Positions 51,166 to 58,992 of a DNA stretch of 64,000 nucleotides are shown here, in pieces. Numbering within the stretch: the stretch's first letter is position 1; the number at the start of each line of letters is the position of its first letter. Below the pieces are notes generated by a model. It worked only from the letters and a program-made list of their open reading frames with translations. It had not been told where the DNA came from and ran no database searches. The position numbers and the translations under genes are program-made. Source of the DNA: JBJELF01 sp051879015 (lineage in GTDB: Bacteria > Bacillota > Clostridia > Lachnospirales > Lachnospiraceae); the NCBI GenBank assembly GCA_051879015.1, contig JBJELF010000040.1:6897-70896 (forward strand), read 5' to 3'.

Positions 51166-52344
51166 ATGACAGGATGGCTCATGAAAGCGCAGAAAAAACA
51201 TCATAAATACATAATTTTGGTATATTGTATTTTGTTGACTCAGATATTCTTTTTTTCACCCCTGCATTCACAGGCTTTGGAGGATACCGAACTCTACGCC
51301 AAATCAGCTCTTTTGATGGATGCGGATTCAGGCAGAGTGCTTTACTCAAAAAATGGCGATGAAATCATGCCTATGGCGAGTACCACTAAAATCATGACAG
51401 CAATCTTGGCTATTGAGTCGGGGCGTTTGGATGAGATATTTGAGGTTTCTTCTTATGCAGCTAGTATGCCAAAAGTGAAGTTGGGACTACAGGCTGATGA
51501 ACAGTATTATTTGAAGGATTTATTGTATTCACTGATGTTGGAGAGTCATAATGACACAGCAGTGGTCATTGCGGAAGGTTTGGCTGGTTCAGTGGAAAAT
51601 TTTGCTGAGTGGATGAATGAAAAGGCTAGAGAGCTTGGCTGTGAGCAGACTAATTTTGTGACACCTAATGGCTTGGATGCCGATGGGCATCATACGACAG
51701 CACAAGAATTAGCTCTCATTGCACGATATGCTTTACAAGATGATACCTTTTGTTCTATAATCAATACAAGATCCTATTCTTTTTCCAGCATAGATGGAAA
51801 GAGAAATTTTTCTGTGACAAATAAAGATGCTTTTTTGGATTTGTATGAGGGAGCGTTTGGGGTTAAAACTGGATTTACAGGAAAGGCAGGATATTGTTTT
51901 GTCGGTGCAGTAAAACGGGGAGAGAAAATTTTTATTGCGGTAGTATTAGCTTGTGGCTGGCCTCCAAATAAAAGTTGGAAGTGGCATGATATGCGTTTGA
52001 TGATGGATTATGGCATGGAAAATTATGAAAAAAAGATGGTTTTTGAGGGAAAAGAAAATTTTGATACGATAGAAGTGGAAAATGGTAAGATTGGCAAAAT
52101 TTTGCTTCGGTGTGAGGGGGAACTGGAGCTGCTGTTGAGGGAAGATGAGGTAGTTTCTGTGCATTATAGTTATCCGAAGCGAGTGGAGGCTCCTGTTGCG
52201 GAGGGAGATATTGTGGGATATGCAGATGTCTATATTGATGGAGAAAGTTATGCCAGTTTTCCAATTTATGCAGCTTCGTCAGATGAGTGCATTGATTTTC
52301 AATGGTGTTTGGAGTATGTATTAGAAATTTTTTTTGGCAGTTAA
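51166..52344 (+). CDS. D-alanyl-D-alanine carboxypeptidase (S11 family), second copy
   Basis: 392 residues from 51166, or 387 from the ATG at 51181. A signal peptide (IILVYCILLTQIFFFSPLHS) ends at about SQA. Motifs are STTK in MPMASTTKIMTAILAIE, SHN in LESHNDTAVVIAEGL (SHN replaces the commoner SGN), and KTG in GVKTGFTGKAGYCFVGAV. A C-terminal beta domain and a hydrophobic end follow. It resembles the sporulation-type DacF/DacB proteins. It is not a recent duplicate of the gene at 41763. Confidence 0.92.
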   Translation: MTGWLMKAQKKHHKYIILVYCILLTQIFFFSPLHSQALEDTELYAKSALLMDADSGRVLYSKNGDEIMPMASTTKIMTAILAIESGRLDEIFEVSSYAASMPKVKLGLQADEQYYLKDLLYSLMLESHNDTAVVIAEGLAGSVENFAEWMNEKARELGCEQTNFVTPNGLDADGHHTTAQELALIARYALQDDTFCSIINTRSYSFSSIDGKRNFSVTNKDAFLDLYEGAFGVKTGFTGKAGYCFVGAVKRGEKIFIAVVLACGWPPNKSWKWHDMRLMMDYGMENYEKKMVFEGKENFDTIEVENGKIGKILLRCEGELELLLREDEVVSVHYSYPKRVEAPVAEGDIVGYADVYIDGESYASFPIYAASSDECIDFQWCLEYVLEIFFGS

Positions 52345-52363
52345 GCTATGATAGGAGGGACAT

Positions 52364-53377
52364 ATGAAGTTTGCAGATATGCATTGTGATACGATATCGC
52401 GGCTTTTTTCAGAGAGAGAGAAAACAAGTCTGGGATATTCGACAGAAAGTTTACAGTCTAATAGAATAAAAAATACTCTTCGTTCCAATCAATTTCATCT
52501 TGATTTAGAGCGAATGAAGGAAGCAAATTATGCATTGCAAACTTTTGCAATGTTTGTATATTTAAATAGGACAGCAGATCCATTTACTTACTGTAATCAA
52601 ATGATTGATTTTTATTTTTCAGAGCTACATAAAAATAGTGATTTGATACGTCCTGTCTTGTCGTATGAGGATATACTAAAAAATGAAGAGATGGGGAAAA
52701 TGTCTGCGCTGCTTTCTATTGAGGAGGGAGAAGCCTGTCTTGGAGAGATTGAAAATTTAAAGCATTTTTATCAGCGTGGTGTGCGTATGATGACTTTGAC
52801 CTGGAATTTTGAAAATTCATTGGCTTATCCGAATATTATTCGAGATGTTTTAAATCGTCCAAATAAGACTCATGGACTGAAAGCAAAAGGTTTTGAATTT
52901 CTGGAGGCAATGGAAGCGATGAAAATTATTCTGGATGTGTCTCATTTGGGGGATGCGGGAATTTTGGATGTGTTGGAAAATACGAAAAAGCCCTTTATCG
53001 CTTCCCATTCCAATGCACGGGCGGTTACTAATCATGTGCGAAATTTGACGGATGATATGATTTCGCAGATGGGAGATCGTGGATGTATTGCCGGATTAAA
53101 TTTTGGAGCTGATTTTACGACAGATACACCAGAAATGCCCTATGGCTCATTGGATATGTTAGTGGAACATGTGCGCTATATGACTGATTTGGGCGGTATG
53201 GATTTTGTGGCTCTTGGCACGGACTTTGATGGGATTTCCAACAAAGATATTGAGCTGAAAAATTGTAGTATGATGCCGCGCCTGTTTGATGCCCTGCAGA
53301 AGGCTGGCTTCCATGAATCGGAGATTGATAAAATTTGTTACAAAAATTTTTTCCGCATTTTAAAAGAATTATTGTGA
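52364..53377 (+). CDS. Membrane dipeptidase family (M19) peptidase
   Basis: A zinc dipeptidase related to renal dipeptidase, 337 residues. Metal ligands are visible in ADMHCDTISR (HxD), LLSIEEGEACLGE (bridging Glu), LDVSHLGDAG and IASHSNARAVTNHVRNL (two His), and VALGTDFDGI (active-site Asp). No signal peptide, so it is cytoplasmic. It may hydrolyse dipeptides, including D-amino-acid or wall-derived ones, fitting its place beside a carboxypeptidase. RBS ATAGGAGGG. Confidence 0.92.
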   Translation: MKFADMHCDTISRLFSEREKTSLGYSTESLQSNRIKNTLRSNQFHLDLERMKEANYALQTFAMFVYLNRTADPFTYCNQMIDFYFSELHKNSDLIRPVLSYEDILKNEEMGKMSALLSIEEGEACLGEIENLKHFYQRGVRMMTLTWNFENSLAYPNIIRDVLNRPNKTHGLKAKGFEFLEAMEAMKIILDVSHLGDAGILDVLENTKKPFIASHSNARAVTNHVRNLTDDMISQMGDRGCIAGLNFGADFTTDTPEMPYGSLDMLVEHVRYMTDLGGMDFVALGTDFDGISNKDIELKNCSMMPRLFDALQKAGFHESEIDKICYKNFFRILKELL

Positions 53378-53381
53378 AAAT

Positions 53382-53424
53382 TGTGCAGGTATGAAACTCC
53401 TTTCATGCCTGCATATTTTTTTTT
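53382..53424 (+). terminator. Terminator after the dipeptidase gene
   Basis: GCAGGTATGAAA/TTTCATGCCTGC with loop CTCC, followed by an A then nine T. Confidence 0.88.
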
Positions 53425-53440
53425 CTTCCTGCCATACTAT

Positions 53441-53487
53441 TGATGTTGAGGTCAAAAGGTATTTTGACCTTTTGACTCTGGTATTAT
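53441..53487 (-). repeat. Palindromic intergenic repeat, copy M (core)
   Basis: TGATGTTGAGGTCAAAAGG and CCTTTTGACTCTGGTATTAT form an 11-bp stem. It lies in the leader of ldhA; TGGTATTAT at its end could double as an extended -10 box. Confidence 0.8.
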
Positions 53488-53521
53488 ACGATTATAGATA
53501 ATAAAGAATGGAGGAAAAGAA

Positions 53522-54505
53522 ATGAAGCATAAGATTGCCTTTTTTGATACGAAATCCTATGACAGAGAGTGGTTTGAAAAAATTCAGCAGAGTACCTTTG
53601 AAGTACGCTATCTAAAAGAAAAATTAAAAGCGGATACGGCAGCACTTGCTGATGGCTGTGAAGCAGTGGTAGTATTTGTGAATGACACGTTGGACAGAGA
53701 AGTTTTAAAACTGCTGAAACGTATGAACATCCATCTTGTGGTGCTGCGCTGTACGGGTTTTAATAATGTAGATTTGGAGGCAGCAGCCTGCGAAGAAATT
53801 ACAGTCCTTCGAGTTCCTGTCTATTCCCCTTATGCGGTAGCCGAGCATGCTATGGCATTGATTTTGGCTTTGAATCGAAAAGTTCATCGTGCTTACATTC
53901 GTACTCGCGATTATAATTTTCGATTAGATGGATTGATGGGCTTTGACCTGCATGGAAAGACGGTAGGAGTTGTGGGGACAGGAAAAATTGGACGGGCTTT
54001 TATCCGAATTTGCCAAGGGTTTGGTATGGAAGTACTTGCCTATGACCCTTATCCAGCCAAAGATTTAGAGGTCAAATATGTGCCGATTGAGACAATTTTT
54101 CAACAATCGGATGTTATTAGCTTTCACTGTCCACTGACAGAATCTAGCTATCATATGCTCAATGAGGAGAGAATTAAAATGGCAAAGAAAAATTTAATTG
54201 TAGTTAATACTTCCAGAGGAGCATTGATTGATACAGCAGCTTTACTGAAAGCATTAAAAGAAAAGTGGATTGGGGCAGCTGGGCTGGATGTCTACGAGGA
54301 GGAAAGTGAATATTTCTTTGAAGATTATTCCGAGGAAGTGAGGGAAGATGATTTACTGTCAGTTTTGATTTCTTTTCCAAATGTAATTATGACTGGACAT
54401 CAGGCATTCTTTACACAAGAAGCAATTTCAGAGATTGCTCAGACGACTTTTCAAAATTTGAGGGATTACTTTGAAGAGCGGCCGCTGATGAATGAAATTT
54501 GCTAG
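53522..54505 (+). CDS. ldhA: D-lactate dehydrogenase (2-hydroxyacid dehydrogenase)
   Basis: Reduces pyruvate to D-lactate with NADH, a fermentative step. It has 327 residues and is close in pattern to E. coli LdhA: FVNDTLDREVLKLLK, LRCTGFNNVDLEAA, VPVYSPYAVAEHAMALILAL, the NAD motif GVVGTGKIGRAF, the catalytic Arg in NTSRGALIDT, Glu in DVYEEE, and His in MTGHQAFFT. EYFFEDYSEEV also matches the D-LDH subgroup. RBS TGGAGG. Ends in a bidirectional terminator. Confidence 0.93.
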   Translation: MKHKIAFFDTKSYDREWFEKIQQSTFEVRYLKEKLKADTAALADGCEAVVVFVNDTLDREVLKLLKRMNIHLVVLRCTGFNNVDLEAAACEEITVLRVPVYSPYAVAEHAMALILALNRKVHRAYIRTRDYNFRLDGLMGFDLHGKTVGVVGTGKIGRAFIRICQGFGMEVLAYDPYPAKDLEVKYVPIETIFQQSDVISFHCPLTESSYHMLNEERIKMAKKNLIVVNTSRGALIDTAALLKALKEKWIGAAGLDVYEEESEYFFEDYSEEVREDDLLSVLISFPNVIMTGHQAFFTQEAISEIAQTTFQNLRDYFEERPLMNEIC

Positions 54506-54522
54506 GATGGGTGATTAAAATT

Positions 54523-54566
54523 GCGGCGGTTAGTTGAAACTTGACTTTTTCAACTAACTGCCGCAT
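54523..54566. terminator. Bidirectional terminator between ldhA and the amidase gene
   Basis: A 17-bp stem GCGGCGGTTAGTTGAAA/TTTCAACTAACTGCCGC with one G-T pair, between convergent genes. Confidence 0.88.
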
Positions 54567-54618
54567 AAGGTGCATATTGCTAAACAATTTTTTGATATGT
54601 TATTTGGTGATAGGTAAG

Positions 54619-55857
54619 TTATTCGTGTTTAATAATCTGTGAAGCAGGTACATAGCCGATATAGGTATTGGCAATCAAAACTTTGTAATAAGCAATATGA
54701 TTGCTGGATGTAGTTTCTTCCAACACATCAATAAGATTTCCCTGTCCGAGATAAGGCCAGCCTTTGATAGAAATATTGGAACCAGGCGCAGTTTCAACAC
54801 GTACCCAATCGTTGCGGATTTCTCCCACAAAATTGGAAAAAGAGTTTTTTCGAATATAGTATGAATTTACATAACCGACTATATTTTGATTGGTTCGAAC
54901 TTGATACCATAAATTGCCGTCCACGGAAGTTGTGGAGGACAGGATGTTCACTGGACTGTTATTTAACAGGGTGGTGAGGACATTGTTGATATAAGGATTT
55001 GCCTCGGAACGCACATTTAAAGCATCTGCTTCGGGAACCTGATAGACATATCCAGTTTGTTCTGTTGAAATATTGGTACTTGAATTTGTTGTGGTACGAT
55101 TAAAGTAGGAAGCAATTGCCTGAGCCTTGGCTGCTGCCAGATTTTTTAAATTTTCTGTATCCATTAAATATTTGCATTCTGTTGGATTTGTGTGAAATCC
55201 ATGCTCCAAGATGAAACTGTACTGTACGGGACCGCTTTGAGCCTGGGCTGCATTAGTGGCATATCCGACAGAACTGCGGATTACTCCATAATAATCCATT
55301 GCTGGGTTGAGGTTATAGTCACGAGTTTGAATTTCATGTCGATTATATGTAACACCAGTTACTTTGTTCATTTCATTGGCGACTGTATCAAGCATATAAT
55401 TGATAAAGTTGCTATTTTCAGAGGATAGATGTTTGCTGGTTATGGCAACTACTCCAGTTGCACTGGCAGAAGCTGCATTCGTGTGATTTGACATAAAAAT
55501 AACGGTCTGATACCCAGAGGCATTATTAACAGCCATATCTCCTCTGGCTGTCAAAGATGGCGATGACTGGTCATCTCTTGTTAAGATGACATCAAAACCA
55601 TATTGTTGTAAGTACATTTTTTCGTAGGTAGATAAAATATACATTTGGACACCCTCGTCATATCCATCTAGCACTCCTTTGTTGGAACCCGTTTGATGTC
55701 CGGGATCAATGACAATTAAAATGCCATTGGAGGAAGCCTGCCCAGAATCTGTCTGGATTGATGTAAAGACAGAAAAGAGCAATGTTATAATGAGTGTACA
55801 AGATAGAAACTTTAATCCTATCTTTTGTTTCATAAAATAGTTTAGCAGTAGTTTCAT
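54619..55857 (-). CDS. N-acetylmuramoyl-L-alanine amidase (Amidase_3) with SH3 domains
   Basis: A secreted zinc amidase that cleaves the bond between MurNAc and L-Ala, 412 residues from the ATG at 55857. GGGGGATTC precedes it, and the in-frame ATG at 55905 has no such site. A signal anchor lies at about 13-35. Motifs are ILIVIDPGHQTGSNKG (zinc His), ILTRDDQSSPSLTARGDMAV, FMSNHTNAAS (zinc His) and FILEHGFHTNPTECK (catalytic Glu). Two SH3-like domains follow (EADALNVRSEANPYINNVLT; the second at the C-terminus). Role in wall turnover or spore formation. Confidence 0.92.
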   Translation of the reverse strand: MKLLLNYFMKQKIGLKFLSCTLIITLLFSVFTSIQTDSGQASSNGILIVIDPGHQTGSNKGVLDGYDEGVQMYILSTYEKMYLQQYGFDVILTRDDQSSPSLTARGDMAVNNASGYQTVIFMSNHTNAASASATGVVAITSKHLSSENSNFINYMLDTVANEMNKVTGVTYNRHEIQTRDYNLNPAMDYYGVIRSSVGYATNAAQAQSGPVQYSFILEHGFHTNPTECKYLMDTENLKNLAAAKAQAIASYFNRTTTNSSTNISTEQTGYVYQVPEADALNVRSEANPYINNVLTTLLNNSPVNILSSTTSVDGNLWYQVRTNQNIVGYVNSYYIRKNSFSNFVGEIRNDWVRVETAPGSNISIKGWPYLGQGNLIDVLEETTSSNHIAYYKVLIANTYIGYVPASQIIKHE

Positions 55858-55990
55858 CAGAATCCCCCTCAAATCAAATATAGTAAGTGGTATAAACCCA
55901 TGCAATGCAATAAATTATTATTGCATATTATATACTACAATAAAATTTACAAATTGTCTATTTAATTTTGACAAATTTGTAAAAATATCA

Positions 55991-56022
55991 TAAATAAAAA
56001 CCAGACTGCAGAGAGTCTGGTT
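55991..56022 (-). terminator. Terminator of the PdaA-like deacetylase (minus strand)
   Basis: On the minus strand AACCAGACT/AGTCTGGTT with loop CTCTGC is followed by TTTATTTA. A second hairpin, TTGCTCGTC/GACGGGCAA, lies at 56032-56053. Confidence 0.8.
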
Positions 56023-56131
56023 TGTTATAGATTGCCCGTCCGCAGACGAGCAATTGTTACTGATGCGGCACGGAGAGTAATTGAAAAAATTTTTAATTAT
56101 TTGATGGTACAGTACCCATAAAAAATTCAAG

Positions 56132-57049
56132 CTATTTGTAAACTCCGAAAAGAAATCCTTTATTTCGAGCGGTGTCAATAAAATCAGGAAGGATGGCTGT
56201 ATTTGTGGAGGAGACTGCGTGAAGTAAATAAATTGCACCGTTGTGCAGTTGAGAGGTGGTTTTCTCTAATCCTTCGCTTTGACTTGGCTGCGCCGTTGTG
56301 ACCCAATCTTTGTAGGCAAAGCTCCAAAATACTGTGCGATATCCCATTTTTTGCAGAAGTGCCATGGATTGTTCAGAAAACATTCCTTTTGGATAACGGA
56401 AAAGATACATGGAGTAGGAGAAATTTTCAAGCATGTAATTGTGCAGCTCTATAATTTCTTCTGCCTGCTGTTTTAGAGATAGGGAGGGAAAACCTGATTC
56501 AGGGTGAGAAACGCTGTGATTTCCGATTATATGACCTTCATCAATCATGCGGCGAATCAAGTCGGGATTTTCTTTGACATAAGGCATGGTTACAAAAAAG
56601 ACTGCACTTACCTGTTTTTCTTTGAGAATGTCGAGAATTTGTGAGGTGTAGCCATTTTCATACCCTTCATCAAAGGTAAGATAAATTGTTGGCTCGTTAG
56701 CACCTAAGAAATCTGCATTATAGGAGGCGTACTTAGTTTGATATTGGACACTGCCGTTGGGACGGTTGTTTGCGTCTCGGTCTTTCGTGCTATATCCCCA
56801 GCTTTGCATGGTATTGTCTAAATGGGATAGTGCTTGAAATTCCTCTTCTGATGGCAGTGCGAGAGGAGTGATGGCGGCGGGCGCGTCGGAGGAATCCTGA
56901 TAGACAATAATTTCTGGATTTTCGCTGTTGGGCTTACTCTCCGAAGATAAAGGAGATTGCAAAGCGGATGGTTTGGCAGAAAAAGAGACCGAACATCCAG
57001 ATAAAGTGAGTAAAGTGAGAACATAAAGGGGATAATATAAATATTTCAT
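56132..57049 (-). CDS. PdaA-like polysaccharide deacetylase lipoprotein
   Basis: A NodB-family deacetylase of 305 residues. The lipobox LLTLSGCS has Cys at 19. The catalytic block YLTFDEGYENGYTSQILDIL has TFDEGYENG, typical of PdaA (delta-lactam biosynthetic de-N-acetylase), followed by GNHSVSHPE, YLFRYPKGMFSEQSMALL and YLLHAVSS. PdaA makes muramic-delta-lactam in spore cortex; the adjacent sigG fits that role. The gene is 12 nt downstream of sigG. Confidence 0.88.
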   Translation of the reverse strand: MKYLYYPLYVLTLLTLSGCSVSFSAKPSALQSPLSSESKPNSENPEIIVYQDSSDAPAAITPLALPSEEEFQALSHLDNTMQSWGYSTKDRDANNRPNGSVQYQTKYASYNADFLGANEPTIYLTFDEGYENGYTSQILDILKEKQVSAVFFVTMPYVKENPDLIRRMIDEGHIIGNHSVSHPESGFPSLSLKQQAEEIIELHNYMLENFSYSMYLFRYPKGMFSEQSMALLQKMGYRTVFWSFAYKDWVTTAQPSQSEGLEKTTSQLHNGAIYLLHAVSSTNTAILPDFIDTARNKGFLFGVYK

Positions 57050-57061
57050 GAATGGAATCTC

Positions 57062-57838
57062 CTATTCTAGCCAGTTTCGCATATGTTTGAGAGCACCTTT
57101 TTCCAAGCGGCTAACTTGAGCTTGAGAAATGCCAATTTCCTCTGCTACTTCCATTTGGGTTTTTCCATCATAAAAGCGCATTTTGATAATGTTTTGTTCT
57201 CGGTTGGAAAGATGCTTTATGGCTTCATTTAAGGCAATTTCTTGAATCCAAGTATCTTCTTTATTTTTTTTATCACTGATTTGATCCATGACATATAAGG
57301 TATCACCTCCATCATTGTAAACTGGGTCATAGAGACTAACTGGACTTTGTATGGCATCCATAGCAAAAATAATATCTTCCTTTGGAATACCTGTATTTTC
57401 TGCAATTTCGTAAATTGTTGGTTCTCGGTCAAGTGTGCGGGTCAATTGTTCTTTTGCATTGAGAGCACGGTAAGCGGTATCACGAAGGGAGCGGGAAACG
57501 CGCAGCGCATTGTTATCTCGCAGATATCGGCGGATTTCGCCGACAATCATGGGAACCGCATAGGTAGAAAACTGTACGCCCTGGGTAATATCAAAATTAT
57601 CAATCGCTTTCATCAGTCCAATACATCCGATTTGGAATAAATCATCTACATTTTCATTATTGCTGGAAAAACGTTGAATAATACTGAGAACAAGCCGTAA
57701 GTTTCCTTGGATATACTGCTCTCGTGCTTTTTTGTCACCATTTATAATCTTCTGAAATAGTGCTTCCTTTTCTGTATTATTGAGAAGTGGAAGCTGGGCA
57801 GTGTTTACGCCGCAGATTTCTACTTTATATAAGGGCAT
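57062..57838 (-). CDS. sigG: RNA polymerase forespore sigma factor SigG
   Basis: A sporulation sigma factor, 258 residues from the ATG at 57838, preceded by CCGGAGG. The start MPLYKVEICGVNTAQLPLL carries the KVEICGVNT signature of SigG. Regions 2 (QGNLRLVLSIIQRFS, DLFQIGCIGLMKAIDNFD, FSTYAVPMIVGEIRRYLRD), 3 and 4 (NREQNIIKMRFYDGKTQMEV, AEEIGISQAQVSRLEKGALK) are intact. In many Clostridia sigG follows spoIIGA-sigE; here it stands apart and heads a wall-modifying pair. Its presence suggests the organism can, or recently could, form spores. Confidence 0.95.
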   Translation of the reverse strand: MPLYKVEICGVNTAQLPLLNNTEKEALFQKIINGDKKAREQYIQGNLRLVLSIIQRFSSNNENVDDLFQIGCIGLMKAIDNFDITQGVQFSTYAVPMIVGEIRRYLRDNNALRVSRSLRDTAYRALNAKEQLTRTLDREPTIYEIAENTGIPKEDIIFAMDAIQSPVSLYDPVYNDGGDTLYVMDQISDKKNKEDTWIQEIALNEAIKHLSNREQNIIKMRFYDGKTQMEVAEEIGISQAQVSRLEKGALKHMRNWLE

Positions 57839-58077
57839 AAGATTTACCTCCGGTATTGTATTATTTATGGTGATGTTCATAGAGATAGCATTGGCACAAG
57901 GACACAAAATTATTCAAAAATTTTATGAATTTGAAGTTTGGCATTGTGAAGTTGGGAAAAACGTGGTAAACTAGGAAAAATTCGTATAGAAAAAGAGGAA
58001 TGGCTGCGGTATTTTGGTAATATATGGGGAGCTGCAGCAAAATGATGAAAAATCTAATTGTACTGAAGGAGTATTCT

Positions 58078-58857
58078 ATGGACATAAAAATCATTGTGGC
58101 AGCACATAAGGTATGTGAGATGCCTACAGAAAGTATGTATTACCCGATTCATGTGGGTGCATATAAGAAACCGTTTATTGGCTATCAAAAAGATTGTGAG
58201 GGCGGAGCTCATATTTCACAGAAAAATCCAACTTATTGTGAGTTGACAGGAATTTACTGGGCGTGGAAACATTTGAAGGCTGATTACATTGGCTTGGTAC
58301 ATTATCGGAGATTGTTTCGTTCAAAGGGTTTGATTTATAAAAAGACAATGAAGCATGTTTTGAAACAAAAACAATTGGAAAAAATGTTGAAGAAATGGGA
58401 TTTGATTCTGCCCAAAAAGAGAAATTATATGATTGAGAGCGTTTACAGTCATTATTGTCATACTCATTATCAAAAAGATTTGGATGAAGCTGGAAGAGTA
58501 GTGAAAGAGCTGTATCCCGATTATTATGAGGCGTATCAAAAAAGAATGCAAAGTCGTTCCGCACATATGTTTAATATGTTTATTATGAAATGGGAGCTGT
58601 TTGACCAGTATTGCAGCTGGATTTTTCCACTGTTGGAAGAATTGGAGAAACGGCTGGATTTGACTGGATATACTCCTTTTGAGGCAAGAGTATATGGGCG
58701 TATCAGTGAGTTGATGCTGGATGTATGGATTGAGAAGAATCAGCTGACGTACAAGGAAATTCCATTTATGTATATTGGAAAAGTAGATTGGGGTAAAAAA
58801 ATTATGGGATTTTTGAAAGCCAAGTTTTGGGGCGTGAGATATACGGAGAGTTTTTAA
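58078..58857 (+). CDS. DUF4422 glycosyltransferase-like protein
   Basis: A 259-residue soluble protein of the DUF4422 group, often found in capsule and exopolysaccharide loci. Typical motifs are MDIKIIVAAHKVCEMPTES, YPIHVGAYKK, NPTYCELTGIYWAWKHLKAD with YIGLVHYRRLF, DLILPKKRNY and SRSAHMFNMFIMKWELFDQYC. GAAGGAG precedes the start; the in-frame upstream start at 58024 is not conserved. It stands alone without other polysaccharide genes. Confidence 0.87.
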   Translation: MDIKIIVAAHKVCEMPTESMYYPIHVGAYKKPFIGYQKDCEGGAHISQKNPTYCELTGIYWAWKHLKADYIGLVHYRRLFRSKGLIYKKTMKHVLKQKQLEKMLKKWDLILPKKRNYMIESVYSHYCHTHYQKDLDEAGRVVKELYPDYYEAYQKRMQSRSAHMFNMFIMKWELFDQYCSWIFPLLEELEKRLDLTGYTPFEARVYGRISELMLDVWIEKNQLTYKEIPFMYIGKVDWGKKIMGFLKAKFWGVRYTESF

Positions 58858-58931
58858 AGATATGAGTTTGCTGCAGGATAAGACAGGCTGGTAGGAATGT
58901 GGTGCAGCTGTCTTTAAGTTGGCAGGATATT

Positions 58932-58966
58932 ATGATACCACAACGTGTGTAGTGGTATTTTGACCC
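58932..58966 (+). repeat. Palindromic intergenic repeat, copy N (short, diverged)
   Basis: ATGATACCACAACG, TGTAGTGGTATTTTGACCC. The left end matches copy I; the stem is ATACCACA/TGTAGTGGTAT. Confidence 0.55.
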
Positions 58967-58992
58967 TTTAGGGAAAAGAGGTGAGCGAGTGT

